A DNA stretch of 64,000 nt, from contig NC_086368.1 of the NCBI RefSeq assembly GCF_036324505.1, positions 8,083,016 through 8,147,015 on the forward strand, given 5' to 3'. The notes beneath the pieces were generated by a model. The model had not been told where the DNA came from. It made no database searches and saw only the letters and a program-made list of their open reading frames with translations. The position numbers and the translations under genes were made by a program. Below are positions 14,496 through 27,266 of the stretch, one piece after another (the first letter of the stretch is position 1; every line of letters starts with the position of its first letter). The stretch is from Eleginops maclovinus (taxonomy: Eukaryota > Chordata > Actinopteri > Perciformes > Eleginopidae).

Positions 14496-15090
14496 GCGTA
14501 TTTAGCTAAATTGTGATATATATTTTAGTGTGGACATTTTGAGAAAACAGACCAGCTTTTCTCTTTGACTACACACTGTGTGTTTTATTTTGTTAACACA
14601 GCAACAACTAAAGACAACCTTTGCTATGTTATTCTCATCATTCTACCATAGTAACACACTGCCACTGTCCAACTAGTGTGAAGGTAAAACCACACAGAAG
14701 AAGGAAAATAAGAAAAAGCTTATATTCAACCACAGGCATTGCCACAATGTTCATTACGTCTGTAACAATTGGCTAATACCTGTTTTGGAATATCAGCAGT
14801 TACATTCTCCAAATATTGTGCTGTGAATTACACAGGAATAAGGGTGTGTTTGTTTATCCACTCTCATCATGTACAATGAGAGAATGTTAGAAGAAACAGA
14901 GCATGCTATTTCTGAATCAACAACAGTTTTTTTTAAAAATAAATTAAAGTGAAACTTCCCAATCAATGTGTAAATTGCGGTGCCTCTGTCTTATCAGTGA
15001 GGATGACAATAAAACAGATAATTAAGTAGAGCTATGATAGCTTGTAGACTGTAAATATATTCCTATACAAATAAATATAAGAGAAGAGGC

Positions 15091-15245
15091 TAAATTTAAC
15101 GTTAGCTGGCTAAAGTTAACATTAGCTGTGCAAAGTTAATGTTGGGAGTTAGCTGCCTAAAGCTAACAGAAGCTGGCCAAAGCTAACATTAGCTCTCTAA
15201 AGCTAATGTTAGGAGTTAATGAAACTGTAAGCTGGTTAGCTAGCT
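15091..15245. repeat. GCTAAC/AGTTAGCT minisatellite-like array
   Basis: Imperfect units of about 20-30 bp built on GCTAAAGCTAACATTAGCT, present about six times. Many units are self-complementary (AGCTAAC...GTTAGCT), so the array can fold into several small hairpins. Confidence 0.75.
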
Positions 15246-16624
15246 TAACTTTTTTCTAAATATTGTGTCAAAAAACATTAACACATATCCTGTACTAGAA
15301 TGACACTCTTGCTGCTAATGGAGTGCCCAGAGTAGGTTAGGATCTGAATTCCTGAATGGTCAAGTACGTGCCAGAGCGGGGCTCCAGCACTCACAATGAC
15401 TATTTACTAATGCACCCTGAGTCCCTTCAGCGAGCTGATGTGCTGACAATCGTTCAGAGACTGTAAAAAGGTAATCTGATAAAACTTCCATGCTTCAAGG
15501 GCTCTGCTCAGACAACACCGTGATGTATGAAGTCGGTGGCAGAGAAAAGGGCAGGTGACGGAGCTGAGGACTGTTTGATATTCAGAAGAGGAGGCTTCCT
15601 CAGACTGTCCTGAGTGAGTAGTAAAGGCCCTTGCAGTCCAGTCACTCAGGGAGCAATATACAATGAAAACACTCTCCTTATAGTGATGTCGGAATTAGCT
15701 TTTGATTTATTAACTGAGGACTAGTAACTTCTACACTACCGGCATGTACCGGCTTTGTCAACTGGAAATGTTCTCTGCACCATTTGACTGGCTTGAAATG
15801 TTAATTATTTGCAATCCAGATTTTTGTCAGTTAAGCAGTTTCAGAGTGACTCTATGCATTTGTAAGTCATTCACCTTGGCAGGACCTGCTTTGCCTTTGA
15901 ACAATTGTCTCAATGAATACATTCAAATCCCTGCGGTAAGAAAAGAGACTGCAATAGCCGTCTGTTATGTTATCTGAAAAGCAGGTAGCATTTATTCTCC
16001 TTTTGAAATCCGTACACATTCTTACTCGTATGAATTCTTTAGAAAATTGCACAAGGCAAAAGAACAAGTGTTCAATGGGAGTGTGTGCCCTGAGTACAGG
16101 GAACACTTACAAAAAATCTCCTGCTTGCCTCTGAAGTCTGTCCTCACTGTAAAATGCCATTTTAGCCTTGCCCCCATAAAATGTTCCCCTATCGCCAGAT
16201 GTATTTCTGCTTTGAACAGCACCCAGAAAAAATCAACCTCACCCCCCAAGTGCTCTGAAGCTAAGCGTCAGCAATAGGTAATCAATATAGAATTACAGGA
16301 GAACTTTTCCCACCATCAGCGTGTGACATCTTCACTGTCACTGGACTGTACAAACAGGAAAGTTCAACATAAGGGCTACAATCATTACTGAGGGGTATCT
16401 TGAGTCCAGACATTTTAACTGACCGAAGGGTTGCCTCCATTTCTAAGTGTTCATATAGGGTTAGTTAATAAGTCATGTACATAACAGATAATTTATCTAT
16501 GTAGGTCAGTAAGGACCCTTAGGACTACAATGGACATGTTTACCGTAATGCTGCTTTGTTATTTCTATGTTATGGTCGGTTATATTTATTCTCTTATATA
16601 AAAGTGTTCTTTTTTAAGGTTGAG

Positions 16625-16661
<37 letters not shown>

Positions 16662-19600
16662 AGTTGTTGTTGTTGTTGTGAGTAGCTATATAAGTGAATT
16701 ATATTCAATTAATTAAGGTATGTTGCTACTTTGTGTGTGAATGAATGTTGAAGCAGGTTTGCTTTCTTTGATATGTTGTAAGATGGATTTTTACACAACT
16801 GTACATTATGTGGTGAATTGATTGAATGCTTGATTAAACACGAGGCAAGGAAGGCTGGCAGCCTCATTCTAAAACATATGCAAATAATCTTGTTCTAATA
16901 AACCCTTACACACATACAGTCATACACACTCACACAGACTCAAAATCAAGCAATTTCATTCCAGTTATGTATCCACAAACATCTAGCACATACATTTTAA
17001 GCATATGAAGCTGCTTTCATATAATCTACACAGTTTTATAGAGAAATTGCTTTACAACAGACCACAGCACATTTTTTCAGGATTGCATGATGAACAGTTT
17101 CAGCAAGTTAGCACACACCCTCAGGCAGAACTCTTCAACCTTTTTTTCTGCCACGGTTTACTTTCCAAACGATACCAGGGCACAGATCCTTATCCCATTA
17201 GCCCTTATTCAATTTCCTAACATGTTAGGAAATATCACACAAATACAGATACTGCCTGATGTACTCTAGGTGGGATATGTTTTTGCTTTATAAGTTAAAT
17301 AGGAAAAAAAAAAATATATAGATATATATATGAGACTGTTTTATACATTCAATTTCAATATATTTGAGGTAATAGCCAAATCCCTGACACGCATTTAAGG
17401 AAACATTGAGTTGTTCATTATTATTATAAAGTACAATTTTCGAACTTTTAGATGAAATGGCATCTGCTTTCCAAAATGTACCATAGAACAGACATACATT
17501 TCTGTAAATCCACTGAAACTATAAGAAAAACCTTCTTAGGTCTTTGAAGGAGAATGCTTTTTGTCAGCATCAAAGCCTGAACATCTCTAAGAAAGTGGTA
17601 TCTTTTTTTATTTAATTGCAAGAAAACTCATTCACCAACAAAATGCGAAACACTGCAAAATGCTCTCCAGTAATAATTTGTCATGCTGTGTCATAAATCA
17701 CATTTGCCAAGTCTGTCTCATTATCCAAGCTTGGAAAAAAATCACTTTGATATACAGTCAATGGGGATGGATTAAAATGTTTGATTTCATTTCTTCGTAT
17801 TTTCATACTGAGTTCTTCTGATTGGCTCTTTCTTGTCAGTACTTGGTGTTCTTTTTTATGTTTTGCTTCAAGCCACCTGCTGTGATGGAGCTGGTTAGTC
17901 ACACAGCGTTGCTCTTATGGATAATCTTTGGAGAATTATTAGCTCTTATTTTGCCGTCTCAAGCGGTTGTATATGTGGACGCAAAAATGTGATGAGCTCA
18001 GCTCCCCCTGGCGCAAGGCAACCAATGGGAAAGTCTTGCATTAACTTAATCAATAAGCTCTCCTATGTGGGTCTGTGTGGTCACATATGTTGCTAATGTT
18101 AGGTGTTACAGTATAATGTATATGCAAAGGACTCTTTTTTTCTAACCAAGAAAAAACATTTTAAACAGTCTTTCAACTGGATTTATTTGTTAAATAATGT
18201 TATATATCTGCTGTGTCAGGATAACAGATTTTCGTGTTTAGCTGTCACTTAAAAAAAAAATGTTTACATTTTTGGTAGCATAATGCTACAGATTGTTTAG
18301 AAGACATAATAACATTTTAAATGTGCAATTATAAATGTTACAGTATGTCCAAAGGAATATTCATTTATCAAAAACACAACTTATTTAAAGGACCCTTCCT
18401 TTTGTATCAATTGTATATCAGAACAGGCCTAAATATAAATACCTAAAAGTAATGAGTGGATTACATTTTAGCATATAAACAGAAAACATGTTTTACGTTT
18501 GTCAGTGTAAAGTCATGATAAATGTAGAGGTCAGACAGACTACAAAAGAAACAAAGATAGCAATATTGTCATTATTTACAGGTCTATATCTGAGACAGGG
18601 TATTAGAAATGTCAATGGCAACTGTATATTAGGTAGATGACATCAAAAAGAAAATGCGATAGTCTCCAGGATACTATGTGCCTGTGAACTCACAACAAAG
18701 GTCATAACAGATGACATAAAAAGATGGGCAGGAAAATTTGGCGCTGTGCAAAAAATGTCCTCTGTAGAAGATGATTCAATAAGCATAGAGGCTGTATATT
18801 GCATCCTGATTAACCTTTAATACATTTTGCCTGATTTATTTAATTTGGGTCCAATTCCCTCGTCAGATTTCTTTAAAATTTGATCCGATGCTCCACTTTG
18901 GTGAGGAATAAAAGATAATGTGGATAATCTGAGAATATATTTGGACCAAGATCGAGATGGATTTCTCTGAAACACAATGTTTAATGACTCATTATTGTGG
19001 TCAGCCACTGAAAATAGATGAGATAGACATTTTATCCTGATTAACGCGCCTAATGGGTTTGCCCATAAAACCAAACTGTTCCTTCAGTGATGCATGCTAA
19101 GTCTGTCTCTCCCTCATATTTTCAGGTCGATAATGCATACTCTAATCCATCAAGATTGACAGTGATCATTAGAATAATAAGGAGAGCAGATATTTGATAT
19201 GAACTCTCTTGGTGGCTGTTGCCAGTTGAATAAAATTGTCTGAGACAAGCCGGCAACCTTGACAGCAGAAGCCAATAACTCGGTAAAAGTCATCATTTAT
19301 CACACAAAAGTTCATCCCGAGATAAACTTTTCCATTTGCAAATAAAATAAGATGTATTTATTTTTTAAACTCTGGCACACATATTGTTTGAGCTTCCTGC
19401 CCCCGTGTCTCAGTCGAGGCGTAGACACAGCAGCGACTCTATGTGTGCTAATGTATTACCCATAAACAATCTATATTTGTTAAAGTGTTATCAACCCAGT
19501 GCTGAAGGCATAAACATAATTTGTTATGCAGGCAGAAAGGGAAAGGTGTGTGTGCTTCCCTGTGTGTACGTACCCTACTGTATATTAGTGTGAATATTGG

Positions 19601-20609
19601 TTTTCAGGTGTGAATGTTTGTAGGATGTTTGTAATATGCATGTGTGTGGTTCAGTCTCAAAGAAAGCTAGCAAATATTATATGTATACATCTCCAAGCAA
19701 GTTAGCATTTTATTAAATAATACTGTGTTGTGTGCTTTCCATTCTGCTGCAACTGTTTTACTTGCATTGGTCGACAACATTTAAAAATATCTCCATTAAT
19801 TTTAATTAAGTATAACGGAACTTAACATTGTCTGAAAGGCTATACTGCAATTTTTTCATATACTGAATTCAGCACCCCAGCTTAAATTGAGCCATCACAT
19901 CATTTTCATGACTAAGGTCCACGCTAGAACTGCATTGGTAGTTTAATGGAGCTAATGGGACCAGCGACCATTTGTCTCTCAAGTACTTGTACAGTACTTG
20001 GACCAGAAATGAAGCTTATCATGATACAGATATATTAATGAGCTGCACTACAGCACAGTAAAATACTTTTTCAATGGGGTGTTGAGAATGGAGAGGTGAA
20101 GGACTCACTTTATCCCAGATACAGACAGAGTGATACTGGAGGTGAGGTATCTCTTCCCTTGAAATAAAATACATGTACTGGCTGAGCTATTGCGCAGAGT
20201 CAGAAATGGCACATTATTTTTTTATGACCGCAATATATCACTTATACTGTAATGCACAGATACCATACACATACTGAAATCACCTTAACTTACCCTTCAC
20301 AACAACAGATGTTTCTCCTGCATACACTACTGTAGAGTACGTGTTTACTCAAATGGATGTTATCATTATTGCACCATTCGCTCATGCAATTTTGCCTCAC
20401 AGTCGTATAGTACAAGTAATGTAATTTACTGTGTCAACAGTGTTCATGGTTGTAGTTCACGGCAGATGGGTCTACACAGCATTTGCTGTAGCCTTATTCC
20501 CTAATATATCTAAACATTTTATTTAATACTTTCTATTTTTACCTATTGTATTATCCCTTACGTACAGAATGTATTATGTTTATTCATATATATTTTTCAG
20601 ATAACATAA
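15246..20609. other. Unrecognised intron
   Basis: Only the GTT array and scattered A/T runs stand out. The interval 19030-19330 is non-repetitive with balanced composition and dense homeodomain-like words (TAATCCATC, TTGACAGTGATC), a candidate conserved element but untested. Confidence 0.45.
16624..16680 (+). repeat. (GTT)n microsatellite
   Basis: About 19 GTT units with one GTA interruption at 16661-16663. Confidence 0.95.
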
Positions 20610-20765
20610 TAGGTCCCATAGTCATGGGTAACATCTCTGTTGCACATGTATTTGCTAGTGATCGAACACATTGAAAGTGGTAGGCTAAGGGGCGGACACA
20701 TCTTGGTGGTTGACCAATCACAACAGAACCAGCAGAGCAGGCCGGAAGAAAATGCTTTTTGATTA
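20610..20765 (+). mobile_element. Family A MITE internal fragment
   Basis: TTTGCTAGTGATCGAACACATTG, GGCTAAGGGGCGGAC and GGTTGACCAATCACAA match the interior of the copy at 27267-27640 (TGGCTAGTGTCCAACACATT, GGTTGACCAATCACAATC). Both termini are absent or eroded. Confidence 0.55.
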
Positions 20766-21721
20766 TTTGCACATCTGTTAGGGTACTTGGTAACAATACA
20801 TTGCTTTTAAAAATGGTAATTTAATCACGGTGAAAATGTTGCCAAACTAAAAAAAATGTAAAAGCAGACTTATTTGTGAGTTCATTTAATTTAAGGCCAA
20901 ACGCTAATTATTTTACCTTGTTGGCTTTTATGTATGCATGTAATATTGTAGTGCTTTGAACATTGATTGGTGAAATAACCCTTTCTTGTTTATTCTAATA
21001 TGCTGTAACTGAATTGACCTTCATATTTATTTAGATAATTTTATCACAAACTCAAAAAAGCGTTGCAGGTGATTTAAGTGAATTAGAGATGTAATTTCAG
21101 GATCAACTATGCAAGGCATTACTGTAATAGATAACAAACAGTGTCATACAAAAGATAACAGGCTGTTTGAAATGATCAAAGTACATGGCACATTTAAAAA
21201 TAGCAAAGGACCTCGCTTAATTAAAGATTCCTTCCAAAAATGATAAGCTATTTCCTGGGAAATAATGTGGCATGACTGCCCTTAACAGTCATTAATTCAC
21301 TAGATTAAAGTAATTTACAGACAAGAACCATCTGCTCTTTAAGGTGTAATGGTTCAATAGATGAAAGAATACATTTAGAAAACTTGGATAGAGTTGACTT
21401 TAGTGTAATATTTACCAGTACCACCTGCAATAGTCCTGAACAAAAAAATGCATTCACTTATCATAATAATGATTTCTCACCGGTTAAAAATGTCTCCTTA
21501 TAGACAAAACTATAAAATCTACAAAACACATCGACATTTTGATTCAAGTGAAATTATTCTTCAAGTCTGTCTGTAAATCAATTATGTGCAATTGAGTCTT
21601 TTGGCTTGAGATAAAAAAAGAAGTTTTTTGTAATCAGTTGCATAACATCATCCCGTTACGTCACCATATGACTCACAGAAAGAGTTTTCACAACCCCATT
21701 CAATAAATACATGTATAATAC

Positions 21722-21850
21722 GGGAGATAAACTCCACCTGGCATGAACTTAGGGATTTTAGCCTTAGCAGACCATTTACATGCACAACACCTCTATTTAA
21801 CACACTATAGGAAAGGGAAAACCTCAAAAGCATAATGGGACCCCTTCAAG
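21722..21850 (-). mobile_element. Family A MITE fragment (5' end)
   Basis: Inverted orientation. GCCTTAGCAGACCATTTACA, GGAAAGGGAAAACCTC and AGCATAATGGGACC are the complement of the family's first 130 bases. Confidence 0.65.
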
Positions 21851-22342
21851 TGATATCAAAAACACGTTTTGTTTTTATTCCTAAACTACATCATAGCTAT
21901 CCATACAAGCTGATAGACCTCAGACTAGAAAACAGAAATATGTTCTATACTTTTATATTGTGGCTCCCATACATACTATTTGCATGAGTTGGGAACAAAT
22001 AGGCGTCCTTAATCTCTGATATTTTGTTAATCTGATAGATATTGTTTAGAAGGTCGGTTTTGATATTTTGTTTCCTAGAACTAAGAGGCAAATAGCAGTT
22101 TTTTAGGTCCGGGAAGTTGCCAATGTTTCCAATAATTCTAGTAACACTGGAACATTTTAGTGCAAGTTGCAATATATTTTCAAAGATCAAAATGAATTGT
22201 TTGAATAACATGTTGTACCATGACCTGCTTTCACAAAAGCAACCTAGCAGATCATTTTGAAGCTCAGAAATGTATGAAAATGACAAACATACCTTTTAGA
22301 ATTTCGTCTTTTCATTCCACCTATATATTTTGAATGTGATGG

Positions 22343-22515
22343 GATTTGTTTTTGGGCCTTCTTCATGGCCTGAGGATGAAATTCCTGTTTCACCTTATGC
22401 CTGCAGGGCCTGCCAGTTAGTGCAGCATGTGGGGGTTAAGTGTCTTGCTTAAGGATAGCTCCTCAATAATGGATGCACCCTGGTCCGGCACAGGCCTCTC
22501 GTTTGCAATATGACC
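22343..22515. repeat. SINE-like or other interspersed repeat
   Basis: GTGGGGGTTAAGTGTCTTGC followed by TTAAGGATAGC resembles the 'aagtg-cttgc-caagg' block of several teleost SINE bodies. Ends not defined. No polymerase III boxes recognised. Confidence 0.35.
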
Positions 22516-24229
22516 TTACTTACCAGTTGTGTCTACGGCTGTTGCAACTTAATTGGCTTATTCCAAGTTAAACCCTTTACCAGGAAGGCTGAATTGAAAA
22601 TGGTTCATTTAACAATGTTTTGTACTGTTGCACTTGAATAGAAATGAAGAATCAAAACTAGGATGCTTTCTGAAATATTTCTTGAAAATTAAAATACAGA
22701 CTCATTTTTGAGGTACATGTTGCATGCACCCCAGGCAGAAATTCATGAATTCATTGGTTTTTTTTTTACTTGTTGCCATAAGTATATAGTATTTTCCTTG
22801 TAGACTATGAATAGGAATGTATGGAAATTTGCTGAACACTTCTGTTGTTGAGAGGCATTTGTTCCCCACTATAACCCTGGAAATATAGAATGTTTTATAC
22901 TCTTTTGAGTTTAAATTATTATCATTTGTAAATTAATTATGAGGCGACAAATTTACCCATGCTCTGTCAATACAGTATACAAGATGTTTGTGTTACATGT
23001 GCTTCCAATTGCAGTATTTCACAAATAAACACACTATAGCCTCATAAAAAAAAGATGAAAATTTGGCGATGGAGTCTCTGCTTCCACACCAATCACTTGG
23101 TAATAAATCTGCCGTGTAGAAGGCGATTAATCATGCAGGCAAGATGTGGAACAGTAAACTTAGTTAGAGCATTATTCATGAACACAAACTTAGTTTTCAA
23201 CCAAGTTTGCAGACAAATTCTGAAACATCCCGGTGATTTATTAACAAATATCGTTCTAAAAGTCGATTTGGAAAAAAAGTGTCATGTACCTGAAAAAGGG
23301 CCATCCACTTGCTTGTGCTCAGTTTTTCCAGCATGTGTCACATGTTGCTTTTGAGCTGCCTCATTAGACCGTATAAGTGGAGTGGCTGTCATGGCTGACA
23401 TAGATCTGAAGTGCACACAAGCACAGAATTTCTGCTTGTGTTGGCACCTTGTCTTCACTGTGACTGTCACCCATTTTGGATTGTCATGGTGTGGAGTTGA
23501 AAGGTCTGCGAGTGCCATGCTGACCCTTAGCATTGTCACATCTCCGCTGATGCCTGCCAGTAGCCTCAGGATATGTCCGTGTCTGTAAATGCTGTAAGAA
23601 GGCCTGCAAGAGATAACAATCTGATTGATTGGCATACATTTATGTCTGGTCTCACACCAGCGACTCCCAAAGTGTTCCAGCCTATTAGCTTTAGTTAAGA
23701 GTGATTTCCTTGGAGACATGGCAAAAACGCTGCTTTTTGGCAAGAGAGCAGGGATGTCAAATGACTCAATTAATCAATTCCTGTGCCAAATTGACAGCAT
23801 TTAGAGTATGTTGTTTTATCATAGCTCTCCTGCTGTTTCTCATTACATTTACATTCACACCTTGAAATGCAACTTGAATCCCAATTATAGGAAGAAGTAC
23901 TCCTATGCATGCAAGAGTCCATTCAGACAACTCTGCCAGGAAGAAGTCCAGACTTATCTGGATCCTGGCTATACATGTTTTTGCTATCCTACATTATAAT
24001 AGACTTCTCCACATTTCTTCGTACCATCATTGGTTGTTCAATGAATTCTGATTGATGACTTATGTATTTAGATTTTTAAACTGACTGCTCTACAAAACAT
24101 GGGATCTGCAGATTTCATTTGGAAAGTGAGCTTCAATGATCTGTTATCCCTTCATTATATCCATTTGTCCATTTCAATGTAAACTTTGTGCCAACGATGG
24201 CAATCAAACAAATGCCAGGGTGCGTATTT

Positions 24230-24232
<3 letters not shown>
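22516..24232. other. Unrecognised intron
   Basis: Contains the longest non-repeat open frame of the window (153 codons, minus, 23282-23743), with no recognisable domain and composition like its surroundings. I treat it as chance. Confidence 0.5.

Positions 24233-24271
<39 letters not shown>
24233..24271. repeat. (TA)n microsatellite
   Basis: About 19 TA units abutting the eroded terminus of a family A copy. Confidence 0.95.
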
Positions 24272-24275
<4 letters not shown>

Positions 24276-24536
24276 TAAGGACACATTATTATTTTGTGCC
24301 CATACTGTGACATGTTTACATGCTTTAATGTTCAAAAAGCTCATAATTTTTCTCGTACTGCCTGTGCTCTAGCAGCTCTTTTTACCCTCCCTCTGAAACC
24401 AGATCGTCGTGGGGGGAGTGTGTGGGACAGAAACTCCCTCCGGTGGAATTTGGGGATTTTAGCCTTTGCAGACCATTTACATGCATTAAAACCTACACAC
24501 ACTACTGTAAAGAGAAAAAATGCATAATAGGGCCTC
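24272..24536 (-). mobile_element. Family A MITE copy abutting family B element
   Basis: Inverted copy ending GCATAATAGGGCCTC and followed by TTAA (24537-24540). It includes ACTGTGACATGTTTACATGC and GCCTTTGCAGACCATTTACA. Its other terminus is lost against a TA array at 24233-24271. Confidence 0.7.
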
Positions 24537-24540
24537 TTAA

Positions 24541-25240
24541 ATGTCTCCTATTATACTATGTTTGAACAATGTATTATAGGGCAATATCTATACTAAACTT
24601 ATCTTTGAAGTGTATTGCTCAAAATACCAAACAGATCACCCATTGTAGCATGCCTTATCCCCCTCTATTTCAGCCCTGTTCCTGAAGTGCTGATTCTGTG
24701 ACTGTCGCTTTAAATTTGAGCTGACCTGAAGCTGGCCACACCCCTTTGGAGCATCACGCAGCTCTCTGTCTGAAGAGAGAAGTTTCTAACGGAGAAACTC
24801 AGCTAAACGCTGCCGTGATTAAATCCCATATTATGTTCCAAATCACATCAAGCATTATTTCTGAAACACTTCTCAGTGTTTACCACTAGAACAGAGACAT
24901 TAAATGTATTATATAAACAATAACTCTAAGTCCCTCCTGCAGACATCCTGTTGAAGACACAGAGACACATAGGTGCAGCGGAGGGGATTCAGCTTTCGAC
25001 TGTATATTGCGATAGGTTGGGATGTGTCACTGGATGGGACGTTGCCAGGAGTTCAATTTAAAGCCAGCCCACATTTCCGATATGACATCATAACCGAAGC
25101 AAATCTGGCTCGTTTGTACCCCCGTTTTTAGAGATGTGGGTAAGGAGGAAAAGAGAGAGGGTTGTATTTTCACACACACGGGGGACAAATATTTATGTAT
25201 AAAAGACATCAAAAAGTGCATTTTGCATAATAGGGTACAT
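24541..25240. mobile_element. Family B element, about 700 bp, TTAA on left
   Basis: Ends ATGTCTCCTATTATAC and GCATAATAGGGTACAT are inverted repeats agreeing at 13 of 16 positions. The left flank is TTAA (shared with the family A copy) and the right flank is TTAC, possibly a mutated TTAA. The interior is unrelated to family A and contains CCACACCCCTTTGGAG and CTGACCTGAAGCTGG. No transposase remnant recognised. Confidence 0.6.
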
Positions 25241-26263
25241 TTACAAGTGATCCCTAAATAATCTCATTTGGAACATAAGACTACACTTCCCTAGCACATT
25301 GTACTTTTCTAAGTAAGAGTATGCATTATAGCTATTCATCATCAGTGTATTAGAAACGTTGTGTGGCTGCCCTCTCGACTATTTTTGCAGCCTATTTTCT
25401 CCTGTAGAAGACTATACTGCATAACCACAACCAAAGATGGTTGAAGATAAATTCAATAATCTTCTGCAGAAGTGGCTTACCGTATTAATAATTTTTCAGC
25501 ATGCAACTGTAATACACTATGGACTCATGCCCTAAACAATGATTATTATATGAGTCATGAGCAGCATCAGAGAGCTTAATCCATCATAGAGTTCAAGCAA
25601 GCGCTCTTTTCCTTTAGTTTCTGCTGGCTTTGATGAATATATATCGCCTTTTCCTGGAGCCTCATAACTTACTGACCTTAATGTTCAATTCTCACTTCAC
25701 AGGGCCATGTTCTTTTTTGTTTTCATAGCTTTTGATGTAACAAATGTGCTAATACAGAGCATTCAACAGCAATAAGTCATTGTGTTGGATAATGCAGAAG
25801 CTCAGGCTGTTCCTCACAACACGGACTCATGGCTCATGCAGGACAATTACTTGTACCACGCCATCTCTCTTCGTGCCACAGTCCTATCCAATCAAACTGT
25901 TATGCAATCTTTAAACTTGTATAATAATCTTGCTGTATAATAACAATCGGCAGACAGTGATGCCGTTGAACACTCCTCACAGACAAATGGATAGATGGAC
26001 TGTTTCTGTCTTCTCTGCTGTGACTTGCAATCTGTAAAATGTATTTATTATGCAGGATTTGTATATATTAGTATATATCTTTCCCAACCACATTCTGTAG
26101 TTTAACAGCATGCAGGGAAGCTTGACTGCATACACAAGATGTTCCATAGTGTAGCTTTAGATATTTGTCTGTGGTTTTACCTGCAAAAGATTGGTACTAT
26201 GCAAGTATTTTCCCTCCATGCCTGCTAAACATTATGAATTTGAGCAGATAAATGTATGAACAC
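25241..26263. other. Unrecognised intron
   Basis: Nothing recognised between the family B element and the hAT remnant. Confidence 0.55.
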
Positions 26264-26730
26264 TAGTGCTGCATACCTGGACTCACATTCAGGTTCAGGT
26301 CCGGACTCAAGTCCAGAGGTTCAGGTTCAAGTCCAGACTTATAAGTCTCATAATCAACTCAAATTCAAACTTGTCCGGTTTATTGTGTTCCTTGCTACTG
26401 TCCTTTGTGTCTACATTTCTCTACAAAGTACGAATGTAAAAAAAAAGTTACAAACACTTTTTGCCACTTAGTCTACAAATGACTTATGACATCAACTACG
26501 GTATACTACTAGTCTACTACAAAGTTCAAACATTTATTTCATTTACCAAACTAAAGTAACCAAACCAAAAAGCTCCCCACACAAGAAAAGATGACGCTGA
26601 ATAAACGCCCTAGTCGGCTAGTCCTGATGCTACTACTAGTATATCTTATAATATAAAGCTAAGAATGCCAAGTTTTTACAAGCCTATTTAAAATTAAAGC
26701 CTATTTTCCAAAAAGTATTGTTCAGCTTAC

Positions 26731-26918
26731 CTTGATCGTTGTTATTTTGCTCGTCAAACATCGCCGCCAATGTGGCTGAGGCTGCATGTGGAGTAGTTTC
26801 TATTTTGTGGTTTTGCCTCAAGTACCTCGCTATGTTTGATGTTCCTACAGCGCACTAGATCACTTTCCCACACAGGTTACACTTCACAGTATCTAGCGGC
26901 AGTTTCGTCACATGAATG
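26731..26918 (-). pseudogene. BED zinc-finger exon of hAT transposase, degraded
   Basis: Reading the minus strand, the peptide contains VKCNLCGKVI (Cys-x2-Cys), an in-frame TAG (26855-26857), then TSNIARYLRQNHKIE. The TSN...RxLR..H pattern is the hallmark of BED fingers. The first zinc-binding His is Tyr here, so the finger is broken twice. The frame ends at CAAG|GTAAGC (donor 26725-26730), a good splice donor, as expected for a short DNA-binding exon spliced to a transposase body that this copy lacks. The 5' limit of the exon is uncertain. Confidence 0.78.
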
Positions 26919-26944
26919 TCTAAGCCAATCACATCGCTAGCTTC

Positions 26945-27020
26945 CCTTGACGTCACACAGATCTCGCGAGCAGTTGCGATATTTTGCCAGACTTGTTGAG
27001 TTCAGTAATGGCCGCCATAT
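26945..27020 (-). promoter_or_regulatory. Promoter-like motif cluster inside hAT element
   Basis: Within 75 bp there is a perfect palindromic CRE (TGACGTCA, 26948-26955), a TCTCGCGAG site (26962-26970, one base short of the BANP/ZBTB33 palindrome) and GCCGCCAT (27011-27018), the YY1 core on the minus strand. All three are typical of CpG-rich housekeeping promoters and sit upstream of the BED exon in its orientation. This is likely the ancestral transposase promoter. Activity now is unknown. Confidence 0.55.
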
Positions 27021-27266
27021 CAGAAGCCGACACGATGCTTTTCATCTTTTCTTAGCGCACATTTCTCGATCTATGGAAGGTTTTAGATGGTTTAGAATAA
27101 AAAGGAGAATATACGTAAGTGCTAGTTTTTTTGCGAGTCCAAGTACCAGTTCCCGACGTTCCGGTTTTAACCGGACTTGAACCGAAACTCCAGTACCGGT
27201 CCGGCATACCGGTACGCAGCACTAATGACACCATACCAAATTAAATGGATGTACCACTTAGAAATG

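Larger units (their letters stand above)
26264..27224 (-). mobile_element. Internally deleted hAT element with BED-finger remnant
   Basis: The element begins TAGTGCTGCATACC and ends with the inverse GGTACGCAGCACTA. Flanking 8-mers are ATGAACAC and ATGACACC, which agree if one base has shifted, a weak trace of the 8-bp hAT target duplication. The minus strand carries a promoter-like block (about 26940-27060) and then an exon remnant encoding a BED zinc finger, the DNA-binding module of hAT transposases. The catalytic region is missing. Left of the exon there are imperfect GGTTCAGGTCCGGACTCAAG-type subterminal repeats. It sits in sense intron 1, antisense to igsf21. Confidence 0.8.

Noticed and set aside
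23282..23743. 153-codon minus-strand open frame
   Set aside because: No recognisable domain, no splice context, and a plus-strand open frame of similar quality overlaps it. Chance is the simplest reading.
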